This document shows, piece after piece, positions 22,363 through 35,500 of a stretch of DNA of 64,000 nucleotides. Location of the stretch: contig NC_056412.1 in NCBI RefSeq assembly GCF_905147365.1, positions 7,990,001 to 8,054,000 of the forward strand, given 5' to 3'. A program made the translations under genes and the position numbers. Source of the stretch: Aricia agestis. Taxonomy: Eukaryota > Arthropoda > Insecta > Lepidoptera > Lycaenidae. The notes under the pieces are model-generated. The model saw only the letters and a list, made by a program, of their open reading frames with translations, was not told the origin of the DNA and did not search any database. How positions within the stretch are numbered: position 1 is the stretch's first letter; every line of letters starts with the position of its first letter.

Positions 22363-23573
22363 CAGCCAGCTGCATCGCGTGCCCTAACAAAAATGTGAAA
22401 ACCACTACTGATACACGGACATATGGGTATACACTATACAACGTGTTCTTATACTTCTTATCTTAATACCTTACATAATTATTATGATTTATATGAATAA
22501 TAATTAAACGATAAGATATAATTTATCAACTCGGTATCTCCAAAGAACAATCTACAGTAATGCAGTCCAGACTCCATTCATTATCAGTATGAGATTAGGT
22601 GTTTCGAGAGAGCAATGCGCTTTAAATCTTTTACGACTTCTACAAACTTTTGACCACATTGAGCATTTCCTATTTTTGAGATTTTACATTAATACTACAG
22701 TGCATTCTTCTAGCTCTTTGATAGTTGTTGCAATATGGAAAATATATAAAATTTTGCTGAATCAAAACAAGTTTCCACAAATAAAAATCATGGGACAGCA
22801 TACAACTTATTTAATTACTCTCCTACATTGTAAAGCAAATGGTATTGTGTATAATGGTATATTAGTATGTAATGATTGACTAAATAGTTACATAATAATC
22901 TATGTAGTTGTATTATTTACCATACAATGTATGATCATCGATTTATCCTTCATAAAATTATCGATCTTTATAAAATTATCGATCTCTGAGGGTTTAAAAA
23001 AACATATTTGGATCCATCACTCCATTGGAGTGTGTTATACCGATGCAATGGAGGGATGGATCGGAGTCACTCTTTTATCCTAGTAGCCTTCTTATAGCTT
23101 TGCTTTTTTTATTTATTTATTATTCTCGTGTCACAGCTGCTGTGTTTGTACGCGAACTCCTCCAAAACGACTCAACCGATTTTAATGAGATTTTGTATGT
23201 ATGTACAATGTACATTCGTTTGGCCTGAGAATAGGTTTTTATCTACTTTTGTATGGCAAAACAACATTTGCCGGGTCAGCTAGTTACTTCTATAGATTTC
23301 ATAAAGTCAATTAGTTTGTCGTTATACCCATGAAGGTGTCTATACCTTTCGAGTTATCGTTGTTCGCTCGAAATTGTTCGGGAGAAAGATATTACACATT
23401 TTCTGTTGTGCTTGAATTACAAAGGAATTGTTTGTGCAGGTAAATAAAAAAGTTACGTGACAACAATAATAATATATTCTGCAAATTTGGAAAAATTATG
23501 AGTATTCATTTCTTTAAGACCGAAATGTTCAAATACCTGATAACATACATTGCGGGTTTTCTTTAACAATCTA
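22363..23573. other. Intergenic between the takeout-family gene and the Ig gene 3' end
   Basis: No supported gene. A 96-codon ORF at 22589-22879 has no recognised family. A Helitron 3' part ends CTAG before T at 23284 (GTCAGCTAG). Confidence 0.6.
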
Positions 23574-26500
23574 TTAGTGTCGTCTAAATTCTTCCTCGTT
23601 GGAACTTCCGCTGCTGAGGCTCGGGTTGCCTGAAGTCCGGCTGGGCATAGAGAAGGACATCGTCATTGTGCTTTCAATGTTGCTCGGGTTGCGTCTCCGA
23701 TTGATGGTCGGAATCAGGTTGTGCTTGTAGGCGAGGTAACCAACTAGCACGACGATCAGTGCGACAACCCCGACCGACATACCGATGATACCGGCGCGGT
23801 AGCGCGGGGCGGAGGCGGCTGTAACGAATATAATTTTATGTCAATATAATATAGATATACAGCTTTATAGAAAAGTCTATAAATAAAAAAGTTTGTTGTA
23901 AATAGGAGCCCCTTAAATAGTTGTGTAATTTTATATTAGGGAAAAATGTTTATCTGTCTAGCTAGCACATTGAGATACAGCTTGGCGACGGACAGGCGGC
24001 AAAGTCACAGCCAAGAACTCTTTTAAAAATCCATACTAATATTATAAATGCGAAAGTGTGTCTGTCTGTCTGTCTGTTACCTCTTCACACCCAAACCGCT
24101 GAACCGATTACGCTGAAATTTGGTATGGAGATACTTTGAGTCCCGAGAAAGGACATAGGATACTTTTTGTCCCGGAAAAATGTACGGTTTCCGCACAGTA
24201 AACTTTTATGATTTGCGCGTAAACTATTTGATCGATTTTGATGAAATTTGGTATGGAGATACTTTAAGACATAAGAAAGGACAAGGGATACTTTTTGTCC
24301 CGGAAAAATGTACGGTTCCCGCACAAAAAACTTTTATGATTTGCACGTAAACTATTTAATCGATTTGGATGAAATTTAGAATGAAGATACTTTGAGTACC
24401 GAGAAAGGACATAGGATACTTTTTGTCTCGAAAAAATGTACGGTTTCCGCACAATAAACTTTAATGATTTGCGCGCAAAATATTAATTCGATTTTAATGA
24501 AATTTGGTATGGAGACACTTTGAGTACCAAGAAAGGATATAGGATACTTTTCATCCCGAAAAATTGTACGGTTTCCCCTCAATAAACTTTTATGATTTTC
24601 GCGTAAACTATTCAATCGATTTTGATGAAATTTGGTATGGAGATACTTTGGACATAAGAAAGGTCAAGGGATACTTTTTGCCCCGGAAAAATGATACCAT
24701 CCCGCACAATAAACTTTTATGATTAGCGCGTAAGCTATTCGATCGATTTTGATGAAATTTGGTATGGAGACACTTTGAGTACCTTAAGACTTATGTATAT
24801 AAAATCTTATAGTTTTCGCGCAAACCATAAGTCTTAAGGTACTCAAAGTATCTCCATACCAAATTTCATCTATACGTGACGTAATTATAAAAACATACGA
24901 GAGTCAATTCTGCACATAGAATATTTAAAAAAAATACTTGGGACCTGATCTACAATCGATATAATGAAAGCCAAAAATGTAGTTTTCATAATTTTCGTCT
25001 TTTTGTCTGTATACAGGGTGTAACAAAAATAAGTGATAATACTTTAGGGTGTGTACGTGTTCCTTGTAGAGAGCTCACTGTGAAAGTAGCAGCGCTGAAA
25101 GACCAAAATTTTTTTTCACTTTTGTATGGGGAAACTCGTGACGCTCGGGCCCTTGCCCATAAACTCAAACTCAAACTCAAATTTTTTTATTCAGAATAAA
25201 TTTTTTCAAATATTCTATGAACGTCGGGGCTACACAGATGCCTACCACCGGTTCGGGAACTAACCCGGCGAGAAGAACCGGCGTAAGAAACTCGCACGGG
25301 GCCATCTTTTTCTAAAAAGATGGAAAATTACAAAAAATATATTATAAAATAACAGTGTCATTATGACTAAATAAAATACAACGAATGTACAATAATAATT
25401 ATTGTTTCATTATAATATGTATAATAATTATTATTATACATATTATAATGAAACAGCTCTGCAGGGGGCGACCTTATTCCCATGGTGTACTATCATTCAT
25501 GAAATCAGTAACTTTATAGTACGCTTTGGTACACAAACGTTCTTTAACAACTTTTTTAAATCTATTAATTGAGAGATTTTGAACGCTTTCTGGGATCTTA
25601 TTATAAAGGCGTATACATTGACCTTTAAAAGAATTTTTGACTTTAGTAAGTCTAGTCACCGGAATTTCAAGCTTATGTTACGAGTATTTCTCCCATGGGT
25701 ATCACATTTTTTCGTGAATTGATATATATTCTTTTTAACATATAATACATTTGATAGGACATATTGAGAAGCAACAGTTAAGATTCCAGTTTCCTTAAAT
25801 TTTTCTCTAAGTGAAGTATTATGGGCCAACTTGTAGATTGCCCGCACAGCTCGCTTCTGCAGCACAAAAATTGTATTTATATCTGCAGCATTGCCCCACA
25901 GCAAAATGCCGTATGACATAATACTATGAAAGTAACTAAAATACACTAGACGTGCTGTTGTTTCATCTGAAAATTGTCTAATCTTACTTACTGCATATGC
26001 TGCTGAACTGAGTCTGTCGGCCAACCCAGCAAAAAATGAGGGCCCCACTGAAGCTTGGAGTCTAGTGTAATACCTAAAAATACAGCTGTATCCACTAGCT
26101 CCATAACATCACCATTTAAAAGCACATTGGTTTCCGTTTGCCTTACATTGGGCAATTTGAATTTAATGCATTTTGTTTTTTTACTATTAAGTAAAAGATT
26201 ATTAACACTAAACATTAACATACAAAAGTGAAAAAAAAATCATCTTTCAGCGCTGCTACTTTCACAGTGAACTCTCTACAAGGAACACGTACACACCTTA
26301 AAGTATTATCACTTATTTTTGTTACACACTTTATATGTCCGAGATAAACTCAAAAAGATTTACTTCAAATTTTGAATATTACTAAGGGGTCGGGTCAGCA
26401 CATAGGCTCCATATTATTAAAACGCTATTACCTAGGGCAGGGCAAGTTCCATTTTTTAAAGTTTTTTGCTCATTTTGAGTTGAGTTCAGAGTGAGTATTA

Positions 26501-29500
26501 ATAAGTTATTAATACAACCAAAACTAAACATACACTTTTCGGCTGTTATTTAAATAATATGCGGGAGACTTTGCCCTCGGCCCGTACTTGGGGTGGGGGG
26601 CAAGGGGCAGGCATTTGCTTACATCAAAATGGTGTAGCGTCGTTAGTGTTTTTATTCTCCTTTGTAGGAATATAGTTATTATTTAAAAGTCAATTTATTC
26701 CAACCTAAACTAAACATGCAGTTTACGAGTGACCTTTGATCAATATGCAGGGGACTTTTCCGTCAGCAAAAAATTATCCATTTCCGTTATTATACTATGT
26801 TAATGCGGACGGATAAACAGCTATAATATTATAATAATACGTTTTAACGCGAGCGAAGCTGCGGGTAAAAGCTAGTAAGTAATAAATACTGTAGCTACAC
26901 TGATAACAATATTAAATAGGTATAGGCTGACGATTCACAAATAGGAATATTGAAGTTGTTAATAGATTTCGCACTTGCACCATTATTAGAATTTTAATTT
27001 CAAAAGTGTGTTATACAAAAATATATGAAAGTCCAGTCTTTCATATATGTAGTAACAGCTTAGACATGATTAAGATTAGCGATCTAAAAATATGATCCCT
27101 TTGATAACTATTCATGCCACGGCCCACGATCAATAAGTACAATATTACAATAATCAACATTATATTTTAGATACGAAACATTGTAACAAACACAGATAAT
27201 ATTAATGTGAAAGTGACATTATCTAGAGCGAAAATATTATCAAGAAATATTTTATCGAAGAATAATAAGATTACGTAATTACTTTCTTTGATTTAATCAC
27301 AAACATCAAAATAACGATAATAAAACAATCTCGTTTTAAATATAAGCGATGATGGTAAATTATAGACAAAAAGGTAATTTTTCCGTTAAAAAATTAGATC
27401 GAATTCGTTTTGACATAACAAACACGCAACACGCAAATAAGCGAACAAACAGTTTCTACATAAAAATCACGCGCACGCACGCACGCACGTAAACACGCCT
27501 ACATGTACTATCAGAGAAGTTGATTCCTATGCAAATCGGGGACCTAAGTAGTTTGGTTGCGTTACGTCAAACCCAGCTGACAGATCACAATTAACATTGA
27601 ATTGACATATTCGACCAAATAACGTTGGTCTGTCAATTGCATAGGAATCAACTTCCTCGATGGTACATGAAAATAGTTCCTAGAAGAATTACGCCATGTG
27701 TAAAATGGCCTTTTAGCTGTGAAACATATTACATACTTATCAACATACACACACTTATACATGCACGCATATTAGTCACGATAGATCCTCAAGGATCGCA
27801 GTGACATCAGCGCTACTATGACCTGCCTTGCCTGCCTGCCTAAAAAGTGATAATTTAAAACTTTCACAGTCCACCACACAAAAGCAAAATCTGGTCAGTC
27901 GAGTCCACTCCAATATTCATTGTAAAGTATTTATTTCTAATGGATTATAAGGATCATTATGTTATTAAGTAATTTTTACATGCTTTTGGATACATGGACT
28001 CCACGGCCCACGGTAACCACGTTTTCGTATCCGTTTGGATACTGTGGACTGTCAAAGTGTTAACGGCCCTGTTAGGGGGTTTAAATAATATTCTTTAAAT
28101 TATCATCGTACAACATACTTTCGTCAACTATAAGCGTGGCGGTGTCCCTCGATTCCTCGGCATTGTTGTCGACGACGGCGGCGCACGTCCACACGCCGAT
28201 GTCCTCGGCCGTCACTTCCCTGATCTCCAGCGAGCAGAACCCGTGAGTGAGGTCCCGTCCAGGCGTGAAGTAGAAGCGACCCAGAATCGCGCTACAAATA
28301 TGGTTCGTTTTTTATTACTTTCGATATACAGAATGTTACAAAACTATGTGATAATACTTTAAGATGTGTATGGGTACCCTATATAGAGATCGCTGTGAAA
28401 GTAGCAGCACTGAAAGAGTAACTTTTTTTTCATCTTTGTATGGAAAATTTCATGACACGCGGGCGCTTGCCCAAACAAATCACAAAAAAATTGTTATTTC
28501 AGCGCAGCAATTTTCATAGTAAACTCTATAATATAAGGGACACCTATACACCAGAAAGTATTATCATTTAGTTTTATCAGGGGATAAAACTAAATGATAA
28601 CATGTAAAAGTTCTTGTAGGGATTATTGAGGTTTTTTTTTTATTAAATAAGGGGGCAAACGAGCAAACGGGTCACCTGATGGTAAGCAACTACCGTCGCC
28701 CATGGACACTCGCAACATCAGAAGAGCTGCAGGTGCGTTGCCGGCCTTTTAAGAGGGTATACGCTCTTTTCTTGAAGGTTTGCAGGTCGTAGCGGTCCGG
28801 AAATACTGCTGGTGACAGTTCATTCCAGAGTTTTACAGTGCGCGGCAGAAAGTTACGCGTAAAAGGCACTGTGGAAGACTGCCACTCATCAAGGTGATGA
28901 GGATGGTATGTTTTTCGCGTGGGACGATAGCGAAAAGTTGCAGGTGGTATGATTCCGAACAATTCCTCAGAGCACTCCCCGTGATACAACTGATAGAGGA
29001 TGCAGAGTGAAGCTACATCTCGGCGTAATTCCAGGGGGTCCAAGCTATTTGAAACACTATGGCAGGATACGATCCAGAGGGAGAAGTTGGTATTTCGGCG
29101 CCCCTGCCCAGAGATGAGAACAATATTTCCTATGAGGCCGAACCTGCGCCTTGTAGAGTTGTAGGCGTTGGTCCGGACTGAAGTACTGTCTCGCTCTGTT
29201 AAGAACGCCAAGCTTCCTCGAGGCTAATTTGGCCGGCCTCAAGATGATATCGGAATTGGACTTCGCTCGATATGTTGACGCCAAGTATCTCAATGCTAGG
29301 GGAGATGGTTAAAGATGTGCCCTCGAAACGAGGATAAACGACCATTGGTGACTTTTTAGTGGTGAACGCGCAGACTTGTGTCTTGGCGGGGTTGAATTGG
29401 ACTAATTTACGTCTACCCCATTCAGAAACCTTCTCAAATAAATTCTCCACCTTAGACACAAGTTCGTTCCGACTCTCAGTGACATTTTGCCGAGAAATAT

Positions 29501-32500
29501 TAGGGGAGCCGGTATATACAGCATCACCTGTACTATCATCCGCATAGCAACGAATGCCGTTGGTTTGTAACATGTCATTGATCTGCAGTATGAATAGAGT
29601 ATAGCGATAGCACACAGCCCTGAGGGACACCAGCATTAACAGACTGAGTTTCCGAGCATTCGCCATCAACTACGACCTTTATGCTTCTGTCTGCTAAGAA
29701 ACTAGTGACCCACTTACATAATTTCTCGGGCAGCCCTTATGATAGAAGCTTTGATAGCAGCGCTTTATGCCAAACCCGATCAAAGGCCCTCGCAATGTCC
29801 AAACTAACAGCCAATGCCTCTCCCTTCGACTCAATTGCCTGAGCCCAACGATGAGTTAGGTATGCCAAGAGATCACCAGCCGAGCGACCCTTACGGAACC
29901 CGTGTTGTTTGTCGCTTAGCAATCCCTGGCCGTCCAAGTATCGAAGAAGCTGGCTATTGATAATGGATTCCATTGTCTTCGAGAAGAGAGAGGTTATAGC
30001 GATTGGTCTGTAGTTGGAAGGATTTGGGCGATCACCTTTTTGGGGATCGGGTGCACCAATGCTGTCTTCCAGGAAGCCGGGACGATGCCAGTGGAATAGG
30101 AGAGCCGAAAAAGACGCGTCAAGATCGGAGCCAACTCTAGAGCACACTTTTTCAACACAATAGGCGGGATTCCGTCAGGCCCACTCGACTTTTGGATATC
30201 AAGGGAACAGAGGGCTTTTCGCACTGAGCGCTGATGAAACCGTATATCCGACATGATGCTCGTGCATCGCGGTATGCAGTTTGGCGCAAAAAGCTTGCCC
30301 AGAAGATCGGCTTTGTCTTTTGCGTCCTGGGCCAACGATCCATTTCCTACGTGTAGGGATGGTAGGGTTGGCTTGCAGAAATTTCCTTCAATAGCTTTGG
30401 CCAGAGACCAGAATGCACGAGTTCCCGAGGGGAGGCGCTCAAGTCTCTTGCCAATTCTATTGACGTGCTGTTGCTTTGCCCGAGTAATCTCTTTCTTGAG
30501 GGACCTAGTGGCAAGGTTGTACTCCTTTTTATATGTGCTGGTATTTAAATCCCGAGCAGACACTGCGTTGACCCAGGATTGGTAAGCCTCCTGCTTCCGG
30601 CGAGAAGCTTTTTTAGGGGATGAACCAAACCAGGGACGAAATCTGCCGCCAGTTGGCACTACAGAGGTCGGAATGAAAAGTTCCATCCCCTGCATCACCA
30701 CATCGGCAACAGAGTTGGCAGTGTTGTCGGAATTATTCGGCGAGAAGCACACGTGCCCCCAAGGATTGGATGCAAAAAACGACCGCATCCCATCCCAGTC
30801 TGCTGACTTGTAGTGCCACACACGACGGTATTTAACAGCGCGCTGTCTTAACACCATCGTAAGTGGCACAGAACTCCTAACAAGGCAATGATCCGATGAA
30901 CCAAGTGGTGCGGTTACGGATATTTGGTAGCCGTCAGGATTTGAAGTCAGTAGGAGGTCCAACAAGGAAGGATTCTGACCATCCACATCTGGGATTCGCG
31001 TAAGCGTAGTAACCAGTTGTGTCAAGTCGTTCGCAAGGGCAAAGTTGCAGACAGATCTCCCCGCATGATCAGTTTTACTGGAATTGAGCCAGTCGGCGTG
31101 GTGGGCATTAAAGTCGCCAAGTATTATGATCTCTGCGGATGGAATCTGCTGCTGCACAAAATCTGAAGCAGCTTGCAGGTGCTCCAAGAGTCGGTCCGTC
31201 TCGGGGTCACCACTATGGGACCTATATAGGCACGCATAGACGCGAGGGTGGTCGTCGCAATCTATGCGGAGCCATAAGTTTGATAGGTCCATTACCTCAA
31301 GATTGCTGAGGCGGCGAGAGCTGATATCATCTCTGATATACACACACACTCCAGCTTTGGGTAGAAAGGAGTGCTCGAGGTAATACCCTGGGTGGGAAAG
31401 GTATGATGTGTCACTCGGAGATGATATCTGCGTCTCGGTTAAAAAGAGCAAAGCCGGCTTTGCCGTCTCAAGGTGGTAATGGACGGCATTAAGGTTGGAG
31501 TGTAATCCCCTGATATTACAAAAGTCCATGTTTAATATCGAGGGGGGTGCCTTTGTGTGTTTGCTCTTGCCCCGAGCAGATTGGAGCGCAGTTTTGCCCT
31601 CCCCAGAATACGAGGGGCAGCCTGGACGTCCACGTTCAGTTCCAGGGGTTCCTGAGCATGGGCGTCCAGAGAGGGATTCTCCAACGCAGTTGGTACCCTC
31701 CTGGGGTAACAAATTGTTTTTCAACTGCGGCATTTCTAGGGGGATAGGGGATTGGGCCTCCGGTAAACTAACTCACTCGGCGAAACACAGCGCAAGCGCT
31801 GTTTCACGCCGGTTTTCTGTGAGGCCGTGGTATTTCTCCGGTCGAGCCGGCCCATTCGTGCCGAAGCATGGCTCTCCCACGGACAGTATTGTTTTCCCAT
31901 GTTAATTCATACTAAACAGTGGCTGTTTTGGTCTAACTCTCAGGTCGTGGTCACATCCTGTGTGCCGCAAATAAAAGGTATATTTGCGGCACGCATAGCT
32001 CACAAACCAGAGTACAAAGAACTTTTTAAAGATCATTAACATGGTACGGAAACCCTACAAAGAATTAAGAGATTGAATATTTTACCGAATTCAATACATA
32101 AGAAATAAGAACACATCTCAGAGCTACTACGACGCTTACATTTTTCAAAAACGGTGTAGGAAAGGCTTCAAAGGTTTAGTTATCTCTTGTCTGGACAATA
32201 GCAACTTTATAATAATTATAATAGCAACATGGGAGAGCCATGCTTCGGCACGAATGGGCCGGCTCACCCGAAGAAATACCGCGTTCTCACAGAAAACCGG
32301 CGTGAAACAGCGCTTGCACTGTGTTTCGCCGAGTGAGTTTACCGGAGGCCCAATCCCCTACCCTCCCCTATTCCCTTCCCATCCCTACCCTCCCCTATTC
32401 CATCTTAACAGGCGCAACGCACCTGCAGCTCTTCTGATGGTGCGAGTGTCCATGGGCGACGGATTGCTTTGCTTTCCATCAGGTGACCCGTTTGCTCGTT

Positions 32501-35500
32501 TGCCCCCTTCTGACAGTAAGTACCACACTTACCCAACCTACTGATTATTATTTTACAGTTTTCGATTTGGAACATATACTCACTTATCCTCCGTTACGGA
32601 CGAGTCAATATTGATCCCGAGATAGCTGGGCGAGAGGAAGCGACAGTACTCCAGAGGTCTGTTGCCGTTGGACGAGTGACAGAAGATAGTCGCGGGCTCC
32701 CCCACGGTGACCGGAATCTCCTTCTGATTGGCCGCAAGGGGTCCAGTTACCCTAAGCTGCACTTGCCCCGTTTCCTCCACCCCTATGGTGTCGCGGGGCC
32801 CCATGTGGCAGACCCAGGTGCCCGCATCGGACGCGTTAGCGGCCACGAATGTTATCGCACAGTCCCCCGTGGTCAGACTCTCCCCGCTGTACCTGGAAAC
32901 GAGACGTCAATCACGTCACTTTACTGATAGTCCTTCGTAAAGGGTAGACCGTAGACTATAAAAAAACACATACTATTGTTCAGGTTCTCTATAAGTGGGA
33001 AGATGTGAGAAACTTTTGTTATTAGTTTCCAACGTAAAAATCAAGGACAAAACACGTCTGTATACACAGTGATATTTTTATAAGTAATATAATGATAAAA
33101 AAATGTACGGTTCTGTACCCAAAGGGTAAAAACGGGACCCTATTACTAAGACTTCGATGTCTGTCCGTCTGTCTGTCTCCAGGCTGTAAATAAAGAATCG
33201 CTATAGCTTCTGAAGTTTTCACAGATTGTGTATATATACACAATCTGTGAGTGAGTATTTGTTGTTATGTCGGCAGCAGATATATATATATATATCTGTT
33301 GCCGCCATAACAACAAATACTAAAAACAAAATAAATTAAATATTTATAGTTTCCCATACAACAAACGTGATTTTTTTGCTATTTTTTGCTGGATATAACG
33401 GCAATACATAGGCACTTGAAATATTCACGAAATACTCAGTTTTATTTGTACATACATACTTTAATAATTTGTAATATTTAAATAAATGAAATAATTGATC
33501 CCATACAAAAATACCATTTTCAGCCAATTTTTTTCTCTAGTGGCACGGAACCCATCGTGCTCGAGTCCATCTCGAACTTGGCCGATTTTTTCTATAGCTG
33601 AGAACTGTAAAAAGTCGATTTTTGTCGTTTAATCTTAATTCTCAATAACTATTAATTACCAAATATTTACGATGTATTAATGCCATTTATCTAATCTCAG
33701 ATAAATATAATATGCACTGAAGATTACCATATTGCGTAATCATCAAAACGTGAGCTACGAATATAAAAACGCGTATATTTCCTATAGGTACACTAAAATG
33801 TATTAGAAACGTAAAAAAAATGACTAGACACGTGCTGCCACCAGTCACCACGTACGAGCACGGTCCCTATAATATTGGGATGCGATTGTCTTAAAAGCTA
33901 CAAGCTAAGCGCGAATTCTAACCAACCGATAGATTTATTTGATTTCCGACAGAACGCTCATAAGTTTGAGTCGATTATATTTCTTCAAGCCCCATAAGAG
34001 CACCGGTGATCGCGACAACAATAGAATACAATAGCATTTCCAAGAATCCGCGATCGAAGATCGTATGCGGACTGCAAAAGCTCCATGCTAACTCCCAAGA
34101 ACGGTGGCTCTTAGTAAAAGAACGGCTGTGACAGGAATAAACAAGTGCGAGTTGGACTCGCCCATGAAGGGTTCCGCAGCTGCAATAAGGTTTAGTTTTA
34201 TGAAATTAAAGGTTTTTGATTTACATATTTTTATATTTCAGTTGATTTAATGAAATTTTAATTAAGGTTTACCGTTTATGACATATAAAAAACTACTGGC
34301 TAGATCTCATTCAAACCAATTTTCTTTGGTAATTTAATAGTAATGTATGTACTTATATCATATATTTTTTTTAGACTTTTAGACTTCTAAAACTCATGAT
34401 GAGTTTTAGAAGTTAGAGGGGGAGGGACACATTTTACAATTTTTCTCTCACTTGAAATAGTTTGGAATATAGGCAATGCAACGTGCAGGCCATCTCCGAT
34501 AGAAGCCGATAAATTAGCGGGTTATTTCTTCATACAACGATATTTCATATTAAGCATCTGTCCTTTTCATTCCTGTGAACTGATCGTCATATTCTGTCTC
34601 GTTCTACCACGCGCCAATATACTCGGAAATAAGCCGATACTCGGCGAGTTATTACGGAGAACGGTTAATTAGCAACGCACAAGTGCGAGCGAGAAAGATG
34701 AACTTCATGAAGTAAAATTGTTATGAGTCAAATGGCGGATAAGTGTTTGTAAACAACTTGTTTGGTTTGTGTTTAAATGTCGAATGTTATTTTGTTTTAG
34801 CGTTAAGAAGAGTGCAGTGTCGCGAATTTAAATCAATTTGTATTGTGATTTGTTAATTGTGATTCGTGACTCGTACAGCTGAGACTGTTGTCTGACAGAT
34901 TATTTGCTGTCGAAGGAAACTTCGTTTTCCAAACTTAGTTTTGAATGACCGTATGTGCCGGCACGCATACAACTTAACTCAGAAGGCATCATTATCAAAC
35001 TTGAAACTCGAACATTGATGAACATCAGTGCTGAGCGTTTTGGTAAGTAGATTTTTTACTCCGGCTTCCCTTCCGAAAATATTCACCCTTCGCCACTGGT
35101 AGGTACTATTCAGGTTCGGGTGCTGGAACCGGCATAGACAGAAGATTTGTCTAACTCACCAGAATAGTTGGCTTTGCTGCGATAACGCGACCGGCGTGAA
35201 CTGCGTTCCGTTGGGGTGCTGGAACCAGCAGTAGGACAGGGCGAAGTCCGCTTGGCAGGACAGTGTGAATTCGCTGTTTTCCTCGACGAAGACAGTTCTC
35301 GGTTCGTTATTGTCTTCTCCGTCATCTTGCGGAAAATTGACTGTAAGGCAAGATTACAATAATTTGGTAACATAATGATTATGTTCACGCAAGAAAGTGT
35401 AATGATGCGGTTATAATCCGTCTTAGCGATGTCGTTGCGACGTGGTGTGGTTGTGGTACGTATGGTTTGGCCCCACACGTACCACAACCACCCACGTCGC

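Larger units (their letters stand above)
25014..26331. mobile_element. Foldback MITE split by a LINE (family F)
   Basis: The left half (25014-25160) begins CAGGGTGTAACAAAAATAAG after TA. The right half (26220-26331) ends with the inverse. The two halves join cleanly when the LINE at 25161-26219 is removed. Family F copies are almost complete palindromes of about 235-260 bp with a GGGCCCTTGCCC centre and TA on both sides, as for Tc1/mariner-type MITEs. Confidence 0.88.

Noticed and set aside
22589..22879. 96-codon ORF between the takeout-family gene and the Ig gene
   Set aside because: Composition looks like translated AT-rich intergenic DNA; no family, signal or domain recognised.
24036..24860. 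CRISPR-like array of regular repeats
   Set aside because: Units are contiguous and diverged ~128-bp tandem copies without spacers, inside a Helitron of a eukaryotic genome.
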